From Cellulomonas chitinilytica (GTDB lineage Bacteria > Actinomycetota > Actinomycetes > Actinomycetales > Cellulomonadaceae): 64,000 nucleotides of DNA. The position numbers and the translations under genes are program-made. The DNA lies in the NCBI RefSeq assembly GCF_016862675.1, contig NZ_BONK01000004.1, forward strand, positions 62,001 to 126,000. Reading direction: 5' to 3'. The notes under the pieces are model-generated. The model saw only the letters and a list, made by a program, of their open reading frames with translations, searched no databases and was not told the DNA's origin. Position 1 is the first letter of the stretch; each line of letters opens with the position of its first letter. Positions 26,601 through 33,944 of the stretch are shown in pieces.

Positions 26601-27735
26601 GGATCCGGTCGTCGTTCTGCGGGTAGTCCCGCGAACCTTCGAGGACCTCCCACTGCTCGGCCTCCGTACCGGCGAGCACGTCGCGCAGCTCGCGGGCGAA
26701 CTGTGTGACCAGTGCCTTGGTCGGGACGATCACGATGACCTTGCCGTAGGTCTTCCGGTGCTGACGCTTCTTCTCGTAGACCTCGCGGGAGATGGCGATC
26801 TGACCGAACCGGCTCTTCCCGCTCGACGTCGGCGCCAGCACCATGAGCGAGGTGTTCGACTTGGAGCTGAAGAGGTAGGCGACCCCGCTGCGGTCGAGCT
26901 CGGTGGTGCCCGGCGGCTCGATCCCGGAGCTGAAGTAGTCCTGGTCCTCCACCTTGCGCTTGTGCTCCATGAGGAAGTCGCCGTTGATGAACTTCCTGGC
27001 GAGGAGCGGGGGAAGTCCGACCGCGGGGTCGGTCAGTGCGGAGAAGTAGTCCTCGTCCACGTCGACCTTCGTGAACACCGCGCCGGGGAGCAGGTCTCGA
27101 CCGAGGCGCCGCGAGAGGAAGATCATCGCCGGGACCGGGTTGCGCGGGAGGCGCCTGTTCAGGGCGAGCCAGGTGAGCTTCGCCTCGTCGTCCGGGCGGC
27201 TGCCCACCGCGCCGGGGTCGAAGTCCAGGGCGATCCCGGCGGCGCGTGCGACCGGACCGATGAACCCGTTCCGCACCAGCGCCAGCAGCCTGGTCGACGC
27301 CTCGAGCTCCTCCGCGGTGAGGTCGAGGTCGGGGAGGGCGTCGGAACCCTCACGCTGCCAGTCGGTCCAGGCGTCGTCGACCGACCTGACGAGGCTGTCC
27401 AGCAGCCGCCCGCCCCTGGTCTCGGCGTCGTCGGGCGCGCTGATGTAGGGGTCGAGCCACGGGAAGAACGCGCGACTCTCGTCGCCCGCGAACAGGCGGA
27501 GCTCACGCACCACGCCGTCGGGCGCGTCCCGCACGAACCGCCACATCGGCAGGACGAGCTCCCCGAAGTACCCCCACACGCGTGTCCACCGCGGATCCGG
27601 TGAGAACCGTCCCCGCGACCCGAACACGTCAGCGCTGAGCGTGCCCTTGTCGAGCTCGAACCGCCCGCGCTCGAGCAGGGTGAGCGCGTCCTCGAGGCGC
27701 TGGCGGCGTTCGTCCGTGTACTCGTTGATCGCCAT
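23659..27735 (-). CDS. Large SF2 helicase, Ski2-like (putative defence helicase)
   Basis: 1358 residues. Helicase motifs are complete: Walker A APTSSGKS (301-308), motif Ia VPTKALV, DELQ box (412-415), SAS (446-448), VLVFADTRRHAEDLA, the GVGFHTASLN and FATDTLRLGINLPA pair typical of Ski2/HelQ-like enzymes, and motif VI QRLGRAGR (703-710). About 280 residues precede the helicase core and 640 follow; neither flank is recognised. The size and long flanks fit phage-defence or DNA-repair helicases. No HamA-type nuclease is directly linked, so calling it Hachiman is not justified. It is monocistronic. Confidence 0.8.
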   Translation of the reverse strand: MAINEYTDERRQRLEDALTLLERGRFELDKGTLSADVFGSRGRFSPDPRWTRVWGYFGELVLPMWRFVRDAPDGVVRELRLFAGDESRAFFPWLDPYISAPDDAETRGGRLLDSLVRSVDDAWTDWQREGSDALPDLDLTAEELEASTRLLALVRNGFIGPVARAAGIALDFDPGAVGSRPDDEAKLTWLALNRRLPRNPVPAMIFLSRRLGRDLLPGAVFTKVDVDEDYFSALTDPAVGLPPLLARKFINGDFLMEHKRKVEDQDYFSSGIEPPGTTELDRSGVAYLFSSKSNTSLMVLAPTSSGKSRFGQIAISREVYEKKRQHRKTYGKVIVIVPTKALVTQFARELRDVLAGTEAEQWEVLEGSRDYPQNDDRIRASRFDIAVIIPEKLAALMRNGMKIERTPLILVDELQHIVDGQRGLKEEQLLMEVFGRPSPPRFIGLSASLSPTTKELLQKWFAANLLRVDLLEVTARPVPLTVTALGKDGRIESRTHIPGDRKDLDTPLEGLNTIREQVRGSGELKSLAHKYRASIALLLGIVGENLEDGKFDEGTPSVLVFADTRRHAEDLARITRELLVTRLGVPSTASGRRGEEPAARFPVFDGHSGGPHPVRTIRLLPPGRIRADLTSALETGVGFHTASLNATGRSVIESLFRGGYIRVLFATDTLRLGINLPADIVINADLHMYDGEARLISKDALIQRLGRAGRLGHSRSLGQGFLIARRPPDYLRLEAHDRMEVTGRSNATDAQVLDAVSTIDGLYAAYVRDWSGGAHYVRPVDPAWFDQLVTQYLESSAGRTLPVEHLQEELDFLFARSLAGVDGMGRPDGDAVVGRLTDVGAIALSGSEYRLTDIGRSTAVNALTTKDGQIVKRIARAAQEGAGPFTLIYLACTSWHVSTSNHQIAFKPGDAPDFGENALAQIRVFVPHTARPSSRSTFMRHFPDAVADLIGHGSEADLLRRSIELPVQGTLDPERAAELTAIWRAFHVYLRWTGAPFAHLENILQKDEPRWRLDESALVLLSEGAAYITSAASDLLGMNPDTMHFRSLGFFSTEVELGMPALLAPFLYLNHRGMDRERILGMRRIVKEAEERWDGLAELFDIYVDKYDAVPDPKSQDWMPLPEDAVADIRAELVKYDEGRKGTAYRVIDDIGAMPVPGIPGRRVRDELEQVALGEGAQVLLAMMRPFGLDAELSDDGDRVTLQFPADETHGAQTTVFLFPRRGEIVDNALIDRVIAELDGSSNAMVVAVDGATHGVINRGRFMQDPVAIIDPALLLELLARVFKRYAGAATEAEDEDEDVYGGLFAAQDEQRLDVGGAREELRRLFLHNAPVLSRNDLENRLAYREVVVAQPRTSAGP

Positions 27736-28100
27736 GCACGGCTCCTCTGGAGCAGTTCGGTCGCGGAGCCGCCCAGATCCTCGGCTGCGACACCGATGAC
27801 CAGCCGAGACGCTGGATCCGCGGCGAACGTATCAGGATCGCGCCGCCCTCTCGTGGGTTCCTGCACCTCGGTTCCCGCGCTCGGTGTCGACCACGTCCGC
27901 AGGGCACCCGACTGCCCGCCGGGCTCGACGCCGAGCCCGTCGGCCACGCCGTTTCCCGAGCCCGTTTCCCGCCGCGGCGCGCCCCTCCCGAGCGCCGGGA
28001 AAGCCCCGGCTCGCAGACTCCTCACCACCAGGTCAGCACCGGCATCCGCGCCACCGACGCGACGTGCACGTGCACCACGACGAACCGAAGGAGAACGCCC
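27736..28100. other. Intergenic region, no gene recognised
   Basis: A 365-base divergent gap between the helicase and the six-gene operon. Neither strand has a convincing start with ribosome site. AAGGAG just before 28101 serves the operon. The gap must contain both promoters, but I could not pick out clear -35/-10 pairs in this GC-rich sequence. Confidence 0.5.
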
Positions 28101-28370
28101 GTGAGCTGGAAGACGAGCACGGTGATCGTGCTCACCGTCGTCGGACTCGGGGTCGGCGCGACCGCGTACCTCGAGCGCCCGTCGTCGCGCTCCGAGTTCG
28201 AGCAGCAGCGTCAGCAGCAGCAGGTGGGGGACCTCTCGGACTCCCACGAGCGCGAGCTGGGCCGGTACGAGGACGACGCCGAGACCCTCCGTCACGCCGA
28301 GCGGGCGCGTGGGTCCGTCCCCGGCGAGCACCGGCCGCCGCTCCCGAAGCTGAAGCTTCCGCTCCGGTAG
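28101..28370 (+). CDS. Small single-pass membrane protein (operon gene 1)
   Basis: 89 residues, GTG start preceded by AAGGAG at good spacing. One N-terminal membrane segment (STVIVLTVVGLGVGATAYL, about 6-24) is followed by a hydrophilic tail with a Gln-rich coil (EFEQQRQQQQVGDL, about 31-44) and a basic, Pro/Lys-rich end (PPLPKLKLPLR). It looks like a bitopic scaffold or anchor with an extracytoplasmic tail. First gene of a six-gene cluster running to 32779; the next gene starts 6 bases later. No family recognised. Confidence 0.7.
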   Translation: MSWKTSTVIVLTVVGLGVGATAYLERPSSRSEFEQQRQQQQVGDLSDSHERELGRYEDDAETLRHAERARGSVPGEHRPPLPKLKLPLR

Positions 28371-28376
28371 GCCGCG

Positions 28377-28874
28377 ATGTCCTCGATCTTCTCCCGCCAC
28401 CCCGAGCCCGGTGACACCGTGCGTCTCACGTCGGACGTCCGGACCGGCCTCCTGTCGGCTCCTGCGCCGGCGGGCAGCCTCGGCGTCGTCACCGCGATCG
28501 AGGGCGGCCGCGTCCGCGTCGAGGTCGACGGCGGCATGTCGGGTGCGACCACGGTCAGCGCACGCCTCCGGGACTGCCGCGTCATCGAGCGGGGTACGGG
28601 CATCGAGCGGTTCCGCCGTCGCATGCGCCACCGCGCCGCGGTGCGCCTCGGTGCCCTGATCCTGCTCGCCCTGCCGCTCGTCCAGTTCGTCTGGGGGTGG
28701 TGGTCGGCGGTCGGGAGCCTCGACGGCCTGCTCGAGCACCTGCCGATCGCGCTCCTCGAGTCGGCTGCCGACCTCCTTCTCCTCGCGCTCGGAGACCCGG
28801 TCCGGGCCGCACTGACGGTCGCGCTCGGCTCCCTCACCTGGTGGCTCGCCTTCGGGCCGGGCCGCCGCGGATGA
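28377..28874 (+). CDS. Membrane protein with N-terminal SH3-like barrel (operon gene 2)
   Basis: 165 residues. The first 75 residues (PGDTVRLTSDVRTGLL to GVVTAIEGGRVRVEVDG and TVSARLRDCRVIERG) read as a small beta-barrel of KOW/SH3 type. Two or three membrane segments follow (AAVRLGALILLALPLVQFVW; LPIALLESAADLLLLAL; LTVALGSLTWWLAFG). The barrel would face the cytoplasm. No ribosome site is obvious, so it may be translated by coupling with the preceding gene, 6 bases away. Family unknown. Confidence 0.7.
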   Translation: MSSIFSRHPEPGDTVRLTSDVRTGLLSAPAPAGSLGVVTAIEGGRVRVEVDGGMSGATTVSARLRDCRVIERGTGIERFRRRMRHRAAVRLGALILLALPLVQFVWGWWSAVGSLDGLLEHLPIALLESAADLLLLALGDPVRAALTVALGSLTWWLAFGPGRRG

Positions 28875-28923
28875 CCACGCCCACCCTTCCCACCCGCACC
28901 ACCCCGACAAGGAGATGACGACA

Positions 28924-29319
28924 GTGATCACGATCCTCACGCCGGAACCGCTCCCGCGGCGCCGCCCGGGCCGCCGTCGCGATGGCGCGGCCACCATCAC
29001 CCTCCATCGCGCGCCGGTGTGCCCCGAGAGCGGCAAGCGTCGCTACCGCGACCACCACCAGGCCACCGACGCGCTCACCAGCACCCGTCGGCAGCGCACC
29101 GACGACCTCGCGCGCGTCGGAGCGACGCGGCGCCGCGAGAGCCGCCTGTACCGGTGCGGCTCGTGCCTGGGCTTTCATCTCACGTCGCCCGTCGAGCGGG
29201 TCCCCCCCGCCGTCGAGCCCCCGCCCGGGCCCGACGCGGTCGCCGTCGCCCGCGTCGCCGCGATCCGCGCGATCGCGCGGGCGAGCAGGTTCGCCCCCAC
29301 CGAGGAGGTGGCGGCCTGA
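28924..29319 (+). CDS. Zinc-ribbon-like small basic protein (operon gene 3)
   Basis: 131 residues from the GTG at 28924, which sits 9 bases after AAGGAG; an in-frame ATG at 28915 touches that site directly and is less likely. A CPESGKRRYRDHHQATDAL segment and a later RLYRCGSCLGFHLTS segment supply Cys ligands (one Cys early, a CxxC later, plus His). This pattern recalls the small zinc-ribbon proteins often encoded on actinobacterial phages and plasmids. The basic N-terminus (RRRPGRRR) could bind nucleic acid. Its stop overlaps the next start (TGATG). Confidence 0.65.
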   Translation: MITILTPEPLPRRRPGRRRDGAATITLHRAPVCPESGKRRYRDHHQATDALTSTRRQRTDDLARVGATRRRESRLYRCGSCLGFHLTSPVERVPPAVEPPPGPDAVAVARVAAIRAIARASRFAPTEEVAA

Positions 29320-30773
29320 TGTCGGTCATCGACACGATCCGTGGCCGCTCGCGCGGCCGGTCGCCGGCGCGCGTCCACGCCACCACGCACGCCGAGCACA
29401 CGGTGGCCGGCGATCTCGACCGTGCCGCCGAGCGCACCGAGGGCTCGAGCACGGACGCGGTCCTGGCCGCGCTCGCCACCCGGGCCCTCGCCTCCAGCCG
29501 GGCCCGCACGGGACGACGCGCGCGCCGCGCGTCACGCGCCGCGACCAGGGCTGCCGGGCGCCGGCAGGTCCGCATCGACCATCAGCGCCGTCGCGCGCAG
29601 CACCTGCGCCATCCCCGCACCGCGGAACGGCTGGCACATGCGCTCGACCACGACGTGCGCAGCACCCGCATCGGCTACCTCACCTCGTGGCTCCCCGGCT
29701 TCGTCGTGCTGGCGGTCGCCGCCGGGATGATCGCGAACGACCCGCCGTTCGTCGCAGCGACCCTCCGTCGCACGTTCGACATCCCCGACGGGACCCCGCT
29801 GTGGGCGGTCCAGGACCCGAACGTGCTGGTGTCCCTCGCCGCGGCGGTCATCATCACGGTCCTGCTGCTGGGCGGGGCGCACCTGCTCGGCAAGGCGTAC
29901 GCGTCGTTGCTGTTCCGCGGGCCGCTCCTGCGCCCCCCGGGCCGGTACCGCGAGGCCGCGGTCGCGCACGAGGTGCTGCCCGCGGGTCGGTCGGCGGTGA
30001 TCGCCGCCCTGGGCAGCGCAGTGATGGCCTTCTTCGTGTGGTTCCTCCACACCATCGCCGAGGAGCGCTTCACCGGCGGCATCGCCGCGGCGTTCTCGGG
30101 GCAGGACGGGATGCGCGTCGAGACGGCCGTCACGATGTTCGTCACCTGCCTGCCCGTCGCGGTCGTGGTGCTGGAGGTCATCGCCAACCACCCGGTGTTC
30201 GTGCACACGCGCAAGGCGGCGCGGTGGTCGCTCGTGCTGCGCCTGACCGAGCGGCGCGACATCCGGCGCGACGAGCGCCTCGCCCGCCGCGCGGCCGCGA
30301 GCCGGCGGCGTGCCCGCATCGCCATGGCGGACCTCGGCGACATGATCGCCGACGTCACGCTCCGCGCCCAGGCCGAGCACATCGAAGGTGCGGTCCGGAC
30401 CGGCAAGCTCGACATCTCCACCGTCGCCGAGGCGCTCGGCGTCTCGGTCCCCGACGGTCGGGACCTCGACGAGCGCGACGCGGTGCCCACGCCCCGGATC
30501 GACGTCACCGGCCGCGTGCGCACCGGCGAGCTGCTCACCCCGATCGTCAGCAACCGCGTCGTCGAGGCGATCGCCGCGTTCCGCGCGGTCGACGAGGCCG
30601 ACGAGGTCGCACCCATCGCCCGGCTCTGGGCTGCCGAACGTGACGCCGCAGCACGGCGCGGTGCGACGAACGCCGACGCCGACACCTCCCCCTCGGACGC
30701 CGTCACGCGTCACTGGCTGCACGCCGAGGACGACACGTCCACGCCGACCGACACCGCCGCGCACGCGGCCTGA
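29319..30773 (+). CDS. Four-TM integral membrane protein of unknown function (operon gene 4)
   Basis: 484 residues. A long, very basic cytoplasmic N-terminus (about 1-110, many Arg) precedes four membrane segments: YLTSWLPGFVVLAVAAGMIA, LVSLAAAVIITVLLLGGAHL, AVIAALGSAVMAFFVWFLHT and AVTMFVTCLPVAVVVLEVIA. A cytoplasmic C-terminal half of about 240 residues follows, helical and charged, including RRDIRRDERLARRAAASRRR. The last 40 residues are Asp/Thr-rich. It is not MotA/ExbB-like by any motif I can see. It is the largest protein of the cluster and may be its membrane core. Confidence 0.7.
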   Translation: MSVIDTIRGRSRGRSPARVHATTHAEHTVAGDLDRAAERTEGSSTDAVLAALATRALASSRARTGRRARRASRAATRAAGRRQVRIDHQRRRAQHLRHPRTAERLAHALDHDVRSTRIGYLTSWLPGFVVLAVAAGMIANDPPFVAATLRRTFDIPDGTPLWAVQDPNVLVSLAAAVIITVLLLGGAHLLGKAYASLLFRGPLLRPPGRYREAAVAHEVLPAGRSAVIAALGSAVMAFFVWFLHTIAEERFTGGIAAAFSGQDGMRVETAVTMFVTCLPVAVVVLEVIANHPVFVHTRKAARWSLVLRLTERRDIRRDERLARRAAASRRRARIAMADLGDMIADVTLRAQAEHIEGAVRTGKLDISTVAEALGVSVPDGRDLDERDAVPTPRIDVTGRVRTGELLTPIVSNRVVEAIAAFRAVDEADEVAPIARLWAAERDAAARRGATNADADTSPSDAVTRHWLHAEDDTSTPTDTAAHAA

Positions 30774-30791
30774 ACCCGAGAGGTCTCCCCC

Positions 30792-32027
30792 GTGAAGACA
30801 CGCACCGCCACGACCGCGCTCGCGGTCCTGCTCCTCGCCATCCTCACAGCCTGCGCCGGCCCGACGACGGCCGCCCCGGCCGGGCGCACGACCACGCTCG
30901 CCGCCGACGCGCTCAGCGCCTGCGCCGACGTGTTCAGCCGTACCGTTCCCGGCGCCTCCGACCGCATCGTCGTCGTCGCCGACCACACCGCCAGCGGCGC
31001 GCCCTCTGCCATGCCCGACGCGCTGCGCGACGCCATCGCCGCGGCGAGCCTCGTCGACGGCACGATCACGGTGGTCGCCGTCGACGGGGAGGGCGCAGCG
31101 CCCGCCATCGTCGCGAAGGACGCGGCGCTCAGCACGGAGGGGGCCCGCGACCGCCCGTCCGTCGCCGAGCTCGCCGGCCACATGCCGGCCTGCGTCGAGC
31201 AGGTGCTGCTGCCGCAGGCGACCCCCCACGCCCCTGGGACCGACCTGCACCGCGCGCTGTCGCTCGCCTCCGAGCTCGTCACGCCGGGCACCGCGGTGTA
31301 CCTGCTCAGCGACATGGTCTCCACGACCGGGCCGTTCGCGCTCAACGAGCAGCTCCTCAGCCTCCCTGCGGACGATGCTGCCGCCCGCGTCGCCGCGGCC
31401 GCCCCCCTCGACCTTCGGGGCGCCGCGCTGAGTGTCGACGGCATCGGCAACACGTCGACCGCACTGCTCACGGCCGACCGCGACTGGCTGCGCGACCTCA
31501 CCGCGGCGCTCTGCACCCGGTGGGACGCCACGGGGTGCGACGACATCCGCACGAACCCGGTCAACGCGACGTCCCGCGGCGGGCTGCCGGACGACCCGAT
31601 GCCCGCCTTCCCCGCCGTCGAGGTGACGTCCTCCGCCGGGACGTGCACGTTCGAGGTCCCCGCGAGCCTCGCGTTCGCCGGCGACTCCGCCCAGCTCGCC
31701 GCCGACGCGCACGAGGTGTTCGCTCCCGCGATCGACCTCCTGCGCCACAACGAGGCGGCGACCGCGACGATCGTGGGGCACACGGCCAGCTCCGGTGCGC
31801 ACACGGCCGCCGAGCTGGTCGACCTGTCGCAGCGACGGGCTGACGCGGTCGCTGACGTCTTCGTCACCGGCGGCGTCAGCGAGGACCGGCTCACCGTCAC
31901 CGGGGTGGGAGACACCCAGCCGAGAGTCGAGGACATCGACCCCGCGACCGGTCAGCAGATCGAGCCGCTCGCGGCGACGGAGCGGCGCGTCGACGTCGTC
32001 GTCGAGGGGGCCCCGTGCCCCGCGTGA
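30792..32027 (+). CDS. Lipoprotein with vWA-like N-domain and C-terminal OmpA domain (operon gene 5)
   Basis: 411 residues, GTG start after GAGAGG. Lipobox LTAC (Cys21). Residues about 55-200 look like a divergent vWA fold: IVVVADHTASG in MIDAS position, GTDLHRALSLASELV as the Thr element, and VYLLSDMVSTTG as the Asp element. The C-terminal 125 residues are OmpA-like: SLAFAGDSAQL, IVGHTASSG, LSQRRADAVADVFVTGGV and ERRVDVVVEG. OmpA domains bind peptidoglycan, so the protein would tether the system to the wall. The 3' end overlaps the vWA gene by 13 bases. Confidence 0.8.
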   Translation: MKTRTATTALAVLLLAILTACAGPTTAAPAGRTTTLAADALSACADVFSRTVPGASDRIVVVADHTASGAPSAMPDALRDAIAAASLVDGTITVVAVDGEGAAPAIVAKDAALSTEGARDRPSVAELAGHMPACVEQVLLPQATPHAPGTDLHRALSLASELVTPGTAVYLLSDMVSTTGPFALNEQLLSLPADDAAARVAAAAPLDLRGAALSVDGIGNTSTALLTADRDWLRDLTAALCTRWDATGCDDIRTNPVNATSRGGLPDDPMPAFPAVEVTSSAGTCTFEVPASLAFAGDSAQLAADAHEVFAPAIDLLRHNEAATATIVGHTASSGAHTAAELVDLSQRRADAVADVFVTGGVSEDRLTVTGVGDTQPRVEDIDPATGQQIEPLAATERRVDVVVEGAPCPA

Positions 32028-32779
32028 CCGGTCTCCTGGAGCCGAACGAGGCGCGCATCGGCGACCTGCGCGAACCCGCACGCCTGCGCCGGACCCGGCG
32101 CGTGCCGCTGTGGGCGCCGCTGCTCGTCGTCGCGCTCCTCGCCGGGGGTGGACGGGCGGCGTGGGAGGTCATCCACAGGCCCGAGCGCATCACCGACGTC
32201 GCACTCAGCGGTGCCCGCTCGCCCGTCCCGCTCGACGTCGTCCTGCTGCTCGACGAGTCGGGCAGCTTCGCCGCCTACGAGTCCGTGCGCGCCGAGGCCA
32301 TCACCCAGCTCACGGACTGGGCCCCCGCGAACCTCCGGGCCGACGACACCCTCACGGTCGTCGCGTTCACCGACGAGGCCGTGGTGCGCATGCCGACGAC
32401 CACCGTCGGCGAGCTCGCCGCCCGAGGGGCACCGCTGTCGGCCGCCCGGGCACCCGGCGCCGGGACCAGCATCCTGCCTGCTCTCCGTACGGCGCTGGGC
32501 AACGTCGCCGACACGGGCCACCCTCGGACCGTGATCGCGATCACCGACACGATGGTCGGCGACGCCGACCCGGACGCCGCCGCGGAGGCCGCCGCGCGGC
32601 TCGACGCGATCACCATGACGACGATCACCCCCTCCGGCGTCGCCGTCACCCCGGGCTGGCGCGACGCGTTCCCCTGGGCGCATCACGTCGATGCCGACGC
32701 GGACTCGGCCGGCAGCACGTCGCTCGCGATCGCCGAGGCCCTCGCGCACGCGACCGGCCAGCGAGTCGTCCGTCGCTGA
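32015..32779 (+). CDS. Membrane-anchored vWA-domain protein (operon gene 6)
   Basis: 254 residues, GTG start inside the preceding gene. A cytoplasmic N-terminus of about 30 residues, one membrane segment (VPLWAPLLVVALLAGGG, about 30-46), then an extracytoplasmic vWA domain with a full MIDAS: DxSxS as DESGS (80-84), Thr in GAGTSILPAL and Asp in IAITDTMVGD. vWA domains mediate metal-dependent protein contacts. With the OmpA/vWA-like lipoprotein just upstream, the two probably interact outside the membrane. Last gene of the cluster. Confidence 0.8.
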   Translation: MPRVTGLLEPNEARIGDLREPARLRRTRRVPLWAPLLVVALLAGGGRAAWEVIHRPERITDVALSGARSPVPLDVVLLLDESGSFAAYESVRAEAITQLTDWAPANLRADDTLTVVAFTDEAVVRMPTTTVGELAARGAPLSAARAPGAGTSILPALRTALGNVADTGHPRTVIAITDTMVGDADPDAAAEAAARLDAITMTTITPSGVAVTPGWRDAFPWAHHVDADADSAGSTSLAIAEALAHATGQRVVRR

Positions 32780-32800
32780 CGGCACCCGGTCCACCAGGAC

Positions 32801-32819
32801 GGTCCGTCCCGTGCGGACC
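32801..32819. terminator. Possible terminator hairpin
   Basis: GGTCCG (32801-32806) and CGGACC (32814-32819) form a perfect 6-base-pair stem with a 7-base loop between the convergent vWA and epoxide hydrolase genes. No T-run follows on either strand. Confidence 0.3.
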
Positions 32820-32857
32820 CATCGCGCCTCCGCGGGGGACCGGATGCGCCGGGCGGC

Positions 32858-33904
32858 TCAGCTCTCGCCACCCCGCACGACCGCCAGGTGCACGTCGCGG
32901 GCGTAGGCCTGGGGCTGCTCCCAGGCAGCGAAGTGGCCCCCGGCGCCGTGCTCCACGTAGTCGACGACGTTCAGGAAGGCCTCGGCGTAGCTGCGGGGCT
33001 CCGGCTTGGTGTCGCGCGGGAAGACGGAGAGCACGGTCGGTGTGTCGATCCGGTCGGCGAGGACGACCGGTTCGACGTACGTGGCGAACGACGTGCCGAT
33101 CGTCCCGGTGACCCAGTAGGCGGTGACCCAGGTGAGGAGGTCGTCCGCGGTGAACGCCGACTCGTCGGACCAGGCCTGGAGCTTCTCGACGATCCACGCC
33201 AGGAGGCCGGCGGGCGAGTCGCCGAGGGCGACGGCGAGGGTGTTCGGCCGCGTCGACTGCTCCGCGATGTACCCGCCCTCGGCCCGGAACCACTGGGCCG
33301 TGCGGCCGAGGTAGGCCGCCGCGTCGGGTGCGAGCGTCGCCGGGTCGGCCGTGAGCGCACGCCGCGGGGCGACGTTCGTCAGGTGCAGGGCGGCGACCCG
33401 GTCCGGGTGCTCGCCGGCGAGGATCTCCGCGACGGTGCCACCCACGTCGCCGCCCGACACCGTGTACCGCGGGTAGCCGAGCTCGTCGAGGGCGTTCGCG
33501 ACGGTCCCCGCGATCCGGTTGGCCGACATGCCGGTCGTGGTGAGCGGGGCCGCGAACGGGAAGCCCGGCAGCGCGGGGACCACGACGTGCAGGTCGGTGA
33601 GCAGAGGCAGGACCCGCTCGAACCGCAGCACCGAGTCCGGCCAGCCGTGCAGGAGCACGACCACGGGGGCGTCGGGGTCGGCGGACCGCTGGTGGATCAC
33701 TCGCAGGTCGGTGTCGCCGGCCGGCACCGTGACCCACGGGAGCGCGCCGACACGGCGTTCGTGCAGGTCCCAGTCGTACCCGTCGGCCCAGCGGTCGAGC
33801 AGCTCGTGCAGCCGGGTGCCGCCGAGGCCGAGCGTCCGGTCGTCGCTCCACGGAGTCGTGACGTGCCGCGTCCGCCGGAGTCGTGCCCGTGTCTCGTCGT
33901 CCAT
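32858..33904 (-). CDS. Epoxide hydrolase-family alpha/beta hydrolase
   Basis: 348 residues. The N-terminal EHN region (RLHELLDRWADGYDWDLHER, then GALPWVTV) precedes the alpha/beta core with LLHGWPDS (HGxP oxyanion motif), nucleophile elbow SGGDVGGTV (Asp) and C-terminal GAGGHFAAWEQP (His). It should hydrolyse epoxides to diols; the natural substrate is unknown. The ATG at 33904 lies inside a TetR-type operator and 7 bases downstream of a TATGGT -10 element, suggesting a leaderless mRNA. It is controlled by the divergent TetR gene. Confidence 0.85.
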   Translation of the reverse strand: MDDETRARLRRTRHVTTPWSDDRTLGLGGTRLHELLDRWADGYDWDLHERRVGALPWVTVPAGDTDLRVIHQRSADPDAPVVVLLHGWPDSVLRFERVLPLLTDLHVVVPALPGFPFAAPLTTTGMSANRIAGTVANALDELGYPRYTVSGGDVGGTVAEILAGEHPDRVAALHLTNVAPRRALTADPATLAPDAAAYLGRTAQWFRAEGGYIAEQSTRPNTLAVALGDSPAGLLAWIVEKLQAWSDESAFTADDLLTWVTAYWVTGTIGTSFATYVEPVVLADRIDTPTVLSVFPRDTKPEPRSYAEAFLNVVDYVEHGAGGHFAAWEQPQAYARDVHLAVVRGGES

Positions 33905-33944
33905 GTGTATCACCATACACATCATGTGTATCATGATACACATG
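33903..33944. promoter_or_regulatory. Twin TetR operators between divergent leaderless genes
   Basis: Two adjacent palindromes fill the intergenic region. The first is ATGTGTAT-CACC-ATACACAT (33903-33922). The second is a perfect 22-base palindrome (33923-33944) with arms CATGTGTATCA / TGATACACATG. Each contains the start codon of one flanking gene. Putative -10 elements TATCAT (33929-33934, plus) and TATGGT (33917-33912, minus) lie 7 bases from their ATGs. A bound repressor would cover both promoters and both starts. Confidence 0.75.

Noticed and set aside
21536..27735. Hachiman-like HamA/HamB pair
   Set aside because: The nuclease-like gene is longer than HamA, has a different C-terminal duplication, and is separated from the helicase by an opposite-strand lipoprotein gene, so they are not an operon.
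28101..32779. Zorya system
   Set aside because: There is an OmpA-domain protein, but no MotA-like five-helix protein and no ZorC or ZorD homologue is visible in the cluster.
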